Source: Acidobacteriota bacterium
GTDB taxonomy: Bacteria > Acidobacteriota > Terriglobia > UBA7540
NCBI GenBank assembly: GCA_003224635.1
Contig: QHZK01000307.1
Location: forward strand, 1 to 16,488
Length of the DNA stretch: 16,488 nucleotides
Direction: 5' to 3'
Shown piece after piece: positions 7,613 through 12,968 of this stretch. Below the pieces are notes generated by a model. The model saw only the letters and a list, made by a program, of their open reading frames with translations, had not been told where the DNA came from and ran no database searches. The number at the start of each line of letters is the position of its first letter. Within the stretch, counting starts at the first letter, position 1. The translations under genes were made by a program, and so were the position numbers.

Positions 7613-7861
7613 ATGGTCAAGCGCGCTCTGCTAGTCGCGTTGGTGACCGCCTCAACGGTCATTGCGTCGGCTGCCGAGAGCATCCCCCAAGGGACCACGC
7701 TTCATTGTCGGCTCACCGGAACCCTCAGCACCCGAGTCAGCTTACAAGGTGATCGCTTCACGGCCACGGTCAGCGAACCGCTCGCGCCGAACGGGCACGA
7801 TGTGGTTCCCGCCGGTGCCGCGATGCACTCAAGCCTTCCAAATAATGTATACAGGTGTTGA
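7613..7861 (+). CDS. Truncated secreted protein of an acidobacterial-type 'IPQGTxLxxRLT' family
   Basis: The start is ATG 7613, with GGAGG 8 nt upstream. Residues 1-21 form a Sec signal peptide (Lys-Arg, a hydrophobic core, then ASAAE). The mature part, IPQGTTLHCRLTGTLSTRVS then GDRFTATVSEPL and GHDVVPAGA, resembles the N-terminal beta domain of exported hypothetical proteins common in Acidobacteria, which normally continue well beyond this point. Here the recognisable sequence ends at about residue 71, and an unrelated tail of about 11 residues leads to a stop. The gene is therefore likely a 3'-truncated remnant, with the break near 7825-7835. The upstream 12-mer GGAGGTATCGCT is identical to that before the beta-helix gene at the start of the window. 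Function is unknown. Confidence 0.6.
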   Translation: MVKRALLVALVTASTVIASAAESIPQGTTLHCRLTGTLSTRVSLQGDRFTATVSEPLAPNGHDVVPAGAAMHSSLPNNVYRC

Positions 7862-7992
7862 CACTGTTCTCAGCCAAAAGCATGACAACCCACGAGCAGA
7901 TGCCGTGTTACCCCCGCATTTTATTAGCCTTAGCAAAAACGCGGGGAAATGGCCTATTACGTGCAGTAGTCACGAGTGTGGGGGGACAAGCA

Positions 7993-8190
7993 ATGGCACC
8001 GGTCCAAACTGAAGAGACTCACGCGGGCGTCAGTTACGAGCGTTTACTCGAGTGGTTACGAGACCACCGAGCGCTGGTTGTTCTGGGGGCCGGTGCCTTG
8101 CTCGTAGCCTCGTTGCTCGTCGCGCCGCCAAACACTAGTAACGGGCCTTGCCCCGATCTTACCGAAGACGAAACTCCGCTGTTCATCTAG
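7993..8190 (+). CDS. Small single-pass membrane protein, unknown
   Basis: The protein has 65 residues. ATG 7993 is preferred over the longer open frame because a G-rich stretch (GGGGGGA) lies about 8 nt upstream. Residues about 1-27 are polar, and residues about 29-46 (ALVVLGAGALLVASLLVA) form one transmembrane helix. A short acidic C-terminus follows. A TTGACA at 7857-7862 could be the -35 of its promoter, but the matching -10 is poor. I do not recognise a family. It lies just after a gene-truncation junction, so it may be a recently rearranged or non-functional reading frame. Confidence 0.4.
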   Translation: MAPVQTEETHAGVSYERLLEWLRDHRALVVLGAGALLVASLLVAPPNTSNGPCPDLTEDETPLFI

Positions 8191-8347
8191 GAATTTGCGT
8201 TTCGGCCCGCATCATCGCGATAATCGAGGAATTTTTTCGCGGAACGAAGCCGCCATCTGCTTTAGAATTAGCAACTTAACCTAAAACCGGCGGAAAAACG
8301 AACCCAATTCTGACTCAACCTCTGCCGGAGCGGAATCCTCCACCGAT

Positions 8348-9295
8348 CTACTTCTCCGAAATCACCCGTCCGTAGGCGCTCGACCGGCTCAGCCGATCGA
8401 AGTGCTCGTATGCCAGCCTGGCGATCTGCTTGATGGCGCGCTCGCCCTCATCGTTGCTGCCGAGGTACGTGGTCATGATGCTCATGGCGAAGGGGTGGCC
8501 GGGGACCTCGATGATCCCCGCGTCCGAACGAACGGCGTCGAGCGCTCCCGGCTTGTCCTCGATTCGAACGGTTGAAGGCAGCGCCTTATTGAACAGGCTG
8601 TCTTTGGGCAGGCCGAGCAGGTCGGAATACTCCTTGGTATGAGCGGCATCAAGCGCGCCGCCTCCCCGGACTCTCTCGAGCAGCACCATCAGCTCGCGCG
8701 GCGTCGACACGTTTTCGTCGCCTCGGCGGGCCGCTTCAATGTCAATCATGCGCCGCCGCAGGTGCGTTTGGGCGAGGCCCAGGCGCGCAATCTCCGCGTT
8801 GATGTTGTCCATTCCCGCGCGGTCGATCAGGATGTTGGTCGCGCCGTTGTCACTCAGCACCACCATGAAAGTAGCCACATCACGAAGCGTCATGGCTACT
8901 GTGCCGTCGCCGAGCATGTGCAGGATGGGGTCGGTGTCGCCGGGCGGCAACTCGCTGTGTCGAACCGTATGCTTTTCGTTGAGCGAGAGTGTGCCCTCCT
9001 GGTCCTGGCGCATTAATTCAAGCAGCACGGCGAGCTTGATCGAGCTGGCCGTGGGAAAGACCAGATCGGCGTTGCGATAGAACGACTCGCCGGTCGAGAG
9101 GTCTTTGATGGCGTAACCCAGAACGCCGTTAAGCTGGTCGGCCACGCGATTGATCTCGGCCTCGAGCTTGGCGTGGAGATCGGCCTGGAGCGTAGCGGGC
9201 GGAGGCTGCTGGGGGCGCGCCGGCCGCACCACAACAACGCAGAGGACAAGGATCAAAGCGGGCAACGATGCGGGCAACGGCTGACGAATACGCAT
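8348..9295 (-). CDS. Class A beta-lactamase-like serine hydrolase, secreted
   Basis: The protein has 315 residues and starts at ATG 9295, with GAGG 7 nt upstream. Residues 1-29 form a signal peptide. The Beta-lactamase2/class A fold is shown by the S-x-x-K motif at Ser84-Lys87 (PTASSIK), SDN at 148-150 (VLSDNGATN), GDENVSTP at 192-199, and Lys248-Pro-Gly in DKPGALDAVRSDAGII where true class A enzymes usually have K-T-G or K-S-G. The glutamate corresponding to E166 cannot be placed with confidence (Glu187 and Asp185 are candidates). It acts in the periplasm on a beta-lactam or another peptidoglycan-like amide or ester. Because of the KPG motif and uncertain general base, I would call it beta-lactamase-like and would not predict resistance. 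It is convergent with the small membrane-protein gene. Confidence 0.85.
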   Translation of the reverse strand: MRIRQPLPASLPALILVLCVVVVRPARPQQPPPATLQADLHAKLEAEINRVADQLNGVLGYAIKDLSTGESFYRNADLVFPTASSIKLAVLLELMRQDQEGTLSLNEKHTVRHSELPPGDTDPILHMLGDGTVAMTLRDVATFMVVLSDNGATNILIDRAGMDNINAEIARLGLAQTHLRRRMIDIEAARRGDENVSTPRELMVLLERVRGGGALDAAHTKEYSDLLGLPKDSLFNKALPSTVRIEDKPGALDAVRSDAGIIEVPGHPFAMSIMTTYLGSNDEGERAIKQIARLAYEHFDRLSRSSAYGRVISEK

Positions 9296-9685
9296 CCTGA
9301 TTCCTCGGGCGACTGGATTTGTAAAGAGCGGGAGTGTACCACAAAGGGAGGGTGTGCCTTCGCCGCAGACGTCGAAGGAACTGCGACAGTCACCGGTTCA
9401 CTCTAACCCAAGCGTGACCTCGGGCCCCAACCAGACCAGCGTTCTCTGTGACCTCTGTGCCTCCAAGGCTTCAACCTAGCGCGGCAAGGCCGCAACCAAA
9501 CTGGCCGGGAGTGGCAAGTGGCTTGGGGCAAGTGGCAAGCGAAAAAATCTTCGCGCCTCGCGACGAAGTTCCGACTTAGTAGTACGGAGGTCACGGAGAG
9601 GCTCCGCGAACTCCGTGTTGAGTTTGCCTGCCACAGAGCACACAGAGCCAAGGCTCGAGGAAGATGTGTCCATAAAGGCAAATTG
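9296..9685. other. Repeat-rich intergenic region between two minus-strand genes
   Basis: No protein gene is supported in these 390 bases. From about 9444 to 9650 the sequence consists largely of short repeats, described in the next entry. The stretch 9296-9430 next to the beta-lactamase-like start must hold that gene's promoter, but no clear consensus is visible. Confidence 0.5.
9444..9647. repeat. Inverted CACAGAG/CACGGAG short-unit repeat cluster
   Basis: CTCTGTGACCTCTGTG (9444-9459) is the inverse of CACAGAGCACACAGAG (9632-9647). Between them, ACGGAG (9584-9589) pairs with CTCCGT (9611-9616), and CGGAG (9594-9598) pairs with CTCCG (9602-9606). AAGTGGC-like units repeat at about 9511-9540. 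Such CACAGAG repeats are familiar non-coding elements in soil bacterial genomes. The arrangement can form a large imperfect cruciform. Confidence 0.6.
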
Positions 9686-10699
9686 TCAGGAGCCGATGTA
9701 CTTGGCGTAGATTCCGCGCGCCACGGCGGGGTCCTGCGTACCCTTGACGATCGCCCGGCCATCCGGGAAGACGGTCAGCTCGTAGGGGTCGAGCAGGCAC
9801 TTGAGCAGGTATGGGTTGGCTCGCACAGGACCGAACTGTTCAAGGCGCGTCCTGAGCGCCGCGAGGTCGAGCGCGCGCGGCTGGCGCTGGTGAATCTGGA
9901 CGGAGTTCCGCCCGCACAGCGTGACGTGCGTCGCCCCGCCGCCCTCGAGGTGGACGAACTGCCTCGCTCCACACACCCGGCATTGGGGGTCACGGCGGGG
10001 TCTGACTTGCTGGAAGCGGTTCTTCCACACGTCGCAGGCGAGGAGGGACCCGTGCAGGTCCTCCTCGCGGCCGAGCAGGAGCTTGAGGGTCTCCGCCACC
10101 TGAATCGCCGCTGCCCAGGCGACCGCGGGCGAGATGACACCCAGGGTATCGCAGGTGGGGTGAATGCCCTTGGGGAGCTCCGGATACACGCAGGCGAGGC
10201 ATGCGGTGCGGCCGGGAAGAACGGTCATGGTGGTGGCCTTGCTCCCAACCGCCGCCCCGTAAATCCAGAGAATTCCGAGCTTCACGGCCGCGTCGTTCAC
10301 CAGGTACCGGGTCTCGAAGTTGTCCGTGCCGTCAAGAATTACGTCGAAGCCGCTGACCAGTTCTTCGACGTTGCGGCTGTCAGCGTCGGTGACGATCCCT
10401 TCGACTTTGACATCAGAATTGATGCGCCGGAGCTTCCGTTCGGCGGCCACGGCTTTGGGAAGATTTTCCGCCGCGTCCGCCTCATCGAAGAGCATCTGCC
10501 GCTGCAGGTTTGACAGCTCCACGTAGTCGCGGTCGACGATCCGCAAAGCGCCGACACCCGCGCGCGCCAGGGCGTTGGCCTGGGTGGTCCCGAGCGCGCC
10601 GCATCCGATGATCACAACCTTCGCGCCCAGGAGCCTTTCCTGCCCCTCGGCGCCGATGGGTTGAAAGAGGACCTGGCGGGAGTATTTTTCTCGGTCCAT
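9686..10699 (-). CDS. MoeB/ThiF/HesA family sulfur-carrier adenylyltransferase with C-terminal extension
   Basis: The protein has 337 residues. E1-like enzymes of this family adenylate the C-terminal Gly-Gly of ThiS/MoaD-type sulfur carriers for thiamine or molybdopterin synthesis in the cytoplasm. Residues 1-30 carry the RYSRQ-like start and the Rossmann strand, and GCGALG at 32-37 binds ATP. DxxxxSNLQRQ (58-68) and DGTDNFETRYLVND (123-136) follow. Zinc ligands are Cys167/Cys170 (CLAC) and Cys240/Cys243 (CRVC), and Cys183 in TCDTLGV is the likely catalytic cysteine. Residues about 245-337 (CGRNSVQI, then FPDGRAIVKGT, then ARGIYAKYIG) form an extra domain that I recall from some ThiF/MoeB-type proteins. 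No thiS or moaD is adjacent, so thiF and moeB cannot be separated. The start ATG 10699 lacks a clear Shine-Dalgarno sequence, and the heptad repeat element begins just upstream. Confidence 0.9.
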   Translation of the reverse strand: MDREKYSRQVLFQPIGAEGQERLLGAKVVIIGCGALGTTQANALARAGVGALRIVDRDYVELSNLQRQMLFDEADAAENLPKAVAAERKLRRINSDVKVEGIVTDADSRNVEELVSGFDVILDGTDNFETRYLVNDAAVKLGILWIYGAAVGSKATTMTVLPGRTACLACVYPELPKGIHPTCDTLGVISPAVAWAAAIQVAETLKLLLGREEDLHGSLLACDVWKNRFQQVRPRRDPQCRVCGARQFVHLEGGGATHVTLCGRNSVQIHQRQPRALDLAALRTRLEQFGPVRANPYLLKCLLDPYELTVFPDGRAIVKGTQDPAVARGIYAKYIGS

Positions 10700-10709
10700 G
10701 ATGGGAGCT

Positions 10710-10810
10710 ATCAGCAGTCAGCGGTCAGCAATCAGCTATCAGCCGTCAGCTACCAGTTATCAGCATGCCTTCTGTCTGCTGAAAGCTGATGGCTGATGGC
10801 TGACTGCTGC
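10710..10810. repeat. Inverted array of TCAGC heptamers
   Basis: Eight heptamers of the form NTCAGCN lie head to tail at 10710-10765 (one is degenerate, at 10752-10758). An 11-nt spacer follows, then about five heptamers of the inverse form NGCTGAN at 10777-10810. The two arms can pair into a long cruciform or RNA hairpin. It lies between the divergent MoeB/ThiF-like and pcm genes. Confidence 0.8.
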
Positions 10811-10905
10811 ATTCATTATACCGCGGCCCATTTCCCGGAACCACGCCGAGTCCTATACTATGACTGTCGGCTGCTGGCGAGCGCCTCGAGACCGATTGAT
10901 CGTTC

Positions 10906-11589
10906 GTGGGCTGGATCGTGCACGAAGCCATACCTTTCGAAGCGGAACGCCGCGCCATGATCGAGCGCCAGCTTCGCCCAAGAGGCATCCGCGACGAGCG
11001 GGTCCTCGAGGCGATGTTTGAAGTCCCGCGCCACGAGTTCGTGCCTATGGCCTCGATCGAGGCGGCTTATGAGGACCGGCCACTGCCCATCGGCGAATCG
11101 GAGACGATTTCTCAGCCCTACATCGTGGCTGCGATGACCCAGGCAGCCCGGATCCAACCGGGTGAGAAGGTCCTCGAGATCGGCGCCGGCAGCGGATACC
11201 AGGCGGCGGTCCTGGCGCGCCTCGGGGCGAAGGTCTACACGGTGGAACGGAACTTCCGGCTGGCGGAGCTGGCGCGGGCGCGGCTCGCCGGACTCGGCTA
11301 CCACGGGATCGAGGTGATCTGGGGAGACGGCAGCGAGGGCTACGCAGCCCCCGCGCCTTACGACGCCATCCTCGTGACCGCCGCCGCCCCGCGGGTCCCC
11401 GAGGTCCTCAAGGACCAGCTCGCGGAGGGCGGTCGGATGGTGATTCCCGTCGGCGACCTTCGCCACCAAGACCTGCTCCTGATCGCGCGACGGGGAAACC
11501 AGTTTACGACGCGAGTGCTCGACCCGTGCCAGTTCGTCCCTTTGATCGGCACTCACGGCTGGCCCGAAAAAGAGGGATGGGTGCAGTGA
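10906..11589 (+). CDS. pcm: Protein-L-isoaspartate O-methyltransferase
   Basis: Pcm repairs isoaspartyl residues in aged proteins by methylating them with S-adenosylmethionine in the cytoplasm. The 227-residue protein has the full family pattern: MIERQLRPRGIRDERVLEAM (18-37), VPRHEFVP, then the substrate loop ETISQPYIVAAMTQ. SAM motif I is VLEIGAGSGYQAAVLA (89-104, with Glu91-Ile-Gly-Ala-Gly), followed by VYTVERN, YDAILVTAAAPRVP, and LAEGGRMVIPVG. GTG 10906 is the first usable start after an in-frame stop. GTG 10918 and ATG 10957 are alternatives, and none has a strong ribosome site. The family usually has about 15 residues before the MIEEQL-like segment, which favours 10906 or 10918. A TATACT near 10853 may be its -10 box. 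Confidence 0.95.
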   Translation: MGWIVHEAIPFEAERRAMIERQLRPRGIRDERVLEAMFEVPRHEFVPMASIEAAYEDRPLPIGESETISQPYIVAAMTQAARIQPGEKVLEIGAGSGYQAAVLARLGAKVYTVERNFRLAELARARLAGLGYHGIEVIWGDGSEGYAAPAPYDAILVTAAAPRVPEVLKDQLAEGGRMVIPVGDLRHQDLLLIARRGNQFTTRVLDPCQFVPLIGTHGWPEKEGWVQ

Positions 11590-11590
11590 T

Positions 11591-11697
11591 AAGGCTGAAG
11601 GGAAAAGGTTGAAGGTTGAAACAAAACTCAGAATGGCAGGGGCGCGATGCTTTTTTGCTTTTGCCCTTTAACCTTACCCTTTACACTTTAACCTTCA
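11591..11697. repeat. AAGGTTGA-type inverted short repeats between pcm and the glycosyltransferase gene
   Basis: The left arm (11591-11620) is built of AAGGTTGA-like units and the right arm (about 11663-11697) of the inverse TTAACCTT-type units, ending directly before the ATG at 11698. The arms can pair imperfectly around a loop that includes TTTTTTGCTTTTG. The element may end pcm transcription, and it leaves no Shine-Dalgarno sequence for the next gene. Confidence 0.6.
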
Positions 11698-12438
11698 ATG
11701 AATCAGCCCTTCCTGAGCGTGGTGGTTCCCGCTTATAACGAGTTCCTGAGGATCGGAAAATCGCTCGAGAAGATCCGGCGTTACCTCGAGTCGAAGGATT
11801 TCGCTTCTGAGCTGATCGTGGTGGACGACGGTTCCACTGACCGTACGCCCGAGCTCCTGCGTGAGGTCGCGGCGAGCTTCCCCGCCATGCGAGTCTTGCG
11901 TAACGAACCCAACCGCGGCAAGGGGTTCAGCGTGCGCCGCGGAGTACTCGACGCCCGGGGTGAATTGATTCTCTTTACGGACGCCGATCTCTCGGCGCCG
12001 ATCGAAGACGCCGACAAGCTGCTCGAAGCCATCAAGTCTTCCCAGGCTGACGCTGCCGTCGGGTCGCGCGCCCTGGAGCGAGAGTTGGTGGGGACTCATC
12101 AGCCGTGGCTCCGGGAGTACGCCGGTCGCTCCTTCAACCTCCTGGTACGCCTGTTTACCGGGCTTAGCATCCGCGACACGCAGTGCGGCCTGAAGCTCTT
12201 CGGCCGGGTTGCCACGCGCCGGGCCTTCGAGCTCCAACGCGGAACGGGCTTCGGTTTCGATCCCGAGGTGCTGTTCCTGATCCAGCGTCTGGGTGGGAAG
12301 ATCGTGGAAGTCCCCGTGCGATGGAACGATGATCCCGCCACCAAGGTCCACTTACTGCAGGACTCAGCCGCGATGGCCCTTGACCTCGTCCGGCTTCGCT
12401 GGCGTGCCTGGATCGGGCAATATTCAACCCCAGGATGA
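11698..12438 (+). CDS. Family 2 glycosyltransferase, dolichyl-phosphate beta-glucosyltransferase (ALG5)-like
   Basis: The protein has 246 residues. The GT-A fold begins with FLSVVVPAYNE (5-15). DDGSTDRT starts at Asp43, NRGKG follows, and the metal-binding DAD is at 95-97 in FTDADLSAP. The acceptor-site part contains DTQCGLKLF and RGTGFGFDPEVLFL, then VEVPVRW near 205. This pattern matches GT2 enzymes that move a sugar from a nucleotide donor to a polyprenyl phosphate. The protein has no strong transmembrane helix, so it would act at the inner face of the membrane with a membrane-bound lipid acceptor. It is co-directional with pcm, but an inverted repeat lies between them. ATG 11698 is fixed by the conserved first strand although there is no Shine-Dalgarno sequence, suggesting leaderless or non-SD initiation. 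The sugar and the final glycan are unknown. Confidence 0.9.
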   Translation: MNQPFLSVVVPAYNEFLRIGKSLEKIRRYLESKDFASELIVVDDGSTDRTPELLREVAASFPAMRVLRNEPNRGKGFSVRRGVLDARGELILFTDADLSAPIEDADKLLEAIKSSQADAAVGSRALERELVGTHQPWLREYAGRSFNLLVRLFTGLSIRDTQCGLKLFGRVATRRAFELQRGTGFGFDPEVLFLIQRLGGKIVEVPVRWNDDPATKVHLLQDSAAMALDLVRLRWRAWIGQYSTPG

Positions 12439-12601
12439 GTCGCCCGCCTCGGTGTAGAGACGGCCCGGCGGAACGTCTGCGTAAAGCGGGGACGCTCCGC
12501 TGATCCCGTACTGGGTGGCGTTGAACTCGCTGCTCAAGAGCGGTGGGCCCTCTGTAGAACTGAGACGCCGTCGCAGAGCGTCTCTACGTCCGCAAATTTT
12601 C
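12439..12601. other. Non-coding spacer before the orphan small transcription unit
   Basis: Together with the small transcription unit downstream, this makes a 530-bp stretch without a conventional gene. This part holds only the GTAGAGACG palindromic elements listed separately. No protein-like reading is seen on either strand. Confidence 0.5.
12454..12587. repeat. GTAGAGACG / CGTCTCTAC inverted repeat pair
   Basis: GTAGAGACG at 12454-12462 has an exact inverse at 12579-12587. The right copy is itself a hairpin: GAGACGC (12562-12568) pairs with GCGTCTC (12578-12584) across a 9-nt loop. The left copy has a weaker AGACG/CGTCT hairpin. GTAGAGACG-type palindromes are known as dispersed repeats in several bacterial phyla. 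The pair lies just upstream of the promoter at 12602. Confidence 0.6.
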
Positions 12602-12630
12602 TTGACTCGCACCGGGAGGAGTTTTATTAT
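12602..12630 (+). promoter_or_regulatory. Sigma70-like promoter of the orphan small transcription unit
   Basis: TTGACT (12602-12607) and TATTAT (12625-12630) are separated by exactly 17 bp. Transcription would start near 12637, leaving a leader of only about 20 nt before the ATG at 12659. It is the best-matching promoter in the window and has no long coding region downstream on the same strand. Confidence 0.65.
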
Positions 12631-12658
12631 GGCCGTAACGCTAGAAAGGAGGTGATCC

Positions 12659-12706
12659 ATGTCAACAGATTGTAATTGTAACCTTAGCGAGGGAACTGCG
12701 GCTTAG
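12659..12706 (+). CDS. 15-codon mini-ORF (MSTDCNCNLSEGTAA) with a perfect ribosome site
   Basis: The ORF is ATG to TAG and encodes 15 residues with a Cys-Asn-Cys core. AAAGGAGGTGATCC (12645-12658) lies directly before the ATG and is the exact complement of the canonical 16S rRNA 3' end. The AGGAGG core is 6 nt from the ATG, the ideal spacing. The rest of the transcript is non-coding and ends in a terminator, so the peptide could be a regulatory leader, a free micropeptide, or incidental to a 16S-binding RNA. I know no match for the peptide. Confidence 0.45.
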   Translation: MSTDCNCNLSEGTAA

Positions 12707-12823
12707 GCGCTCGCTAGCGCTTGCTTTGTGGGATCCCTCTTTAGCGAAGAGGGTGGTTAAATGGCGCTGGTCAGCGCCTCGACTCGCTCGATGGCGAGCA
12801 AGCCAATCCCCACAGTATCCCGG

Positions 12824-12868
12824 GCCCCTGGTCGTTGCGGTCAACGCAAGGCCAGGGGCTTTTTATTT
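12824..12868 (+). terminator. Strong intrinsic terminator of the orphan small unit
   Basis: GCCCCTGG (12824-12831) pairs with CCAGGGGC (12852-12859). The stem continues through a G-U and a C-G pair and, after a one-base bulge, TTGCG (12835-12839) with CGCAA (12845-12849) around a 5-nt loop. TTTTTATTT follows at 12860. The T-tract is only on the plus strand, so it ends rightward transcription; no conventional gene lies upstream to need it. Confidence 0.9.
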
Positions 12869-12968
12869 CTCGGTGTCGCGCGCTTCCAGGGAATCGCCGC
12901 CGCGGTCGCGCCGTCCGCTCAAGCGCATCACCGTAGGAGAAGGGAAGAGCGGGGGACGGTCCTGCATT

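Larger units (their letters stand above)
12637..12868 (+). ncRNA. Candidate structured small RNA with embedded mini-ORF
   Basis: A transcript from the promoter at 12602 to the terminator at 12824 would be about 230 nt. After the mini-ORF, TGTGGGAT (12727-12734) can pair with ATCCCCACA (12806-12814, one bulge). That helix encloses three hairpins: CCCTCTT/AAGAGGG (12735-12741 with 12747-12753), GGCGCT/AGCGCC (12763-12768 with 12773-12778) and CTCGC/GCGAG (12783-12787 with 12794-12798). This makes a four-way junction. GCTTGC (12719-12724) can also pair with GCAAGC (12798-12803), which would make a pseudoknot. Near the 5' end, CGCT and AAGG can pair with CCTTAGCG (12682-12689), covering part of the Shine-Dalgarno sequence. 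It is not a tRNA (no T-arm GTTCRA). I do not recognise SRP RNA, RNase P RNA, tmRNA or 6S RNA in it. The evidence is structural reading by eye only. Confidence 0.5.

Noticed and set aside
10710..10810. CRISPR-like array
   Set aside because: The units are contiguous 7-mers without spacers and reverse orientation, which is incompatible with a CRISPR array.
12640..12661. Degenerate antisense 16S rRNA fragment, because of the match to the 16S 3' end
   Set aside because: Similarity ends immediately outside about 14-17 nt, and the sequence lies at ideal spacing from an ATG, so a ribosome site explains it better.
12727..12814. Possible tRNA because of the four-way junction
   Set aside because: There is no T-arm GTTCRA, no D-arm GG, no 7-bp anticodon loop and no CCA end, and the linkers are too long. 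Kept only as part of a general ncRNA call.
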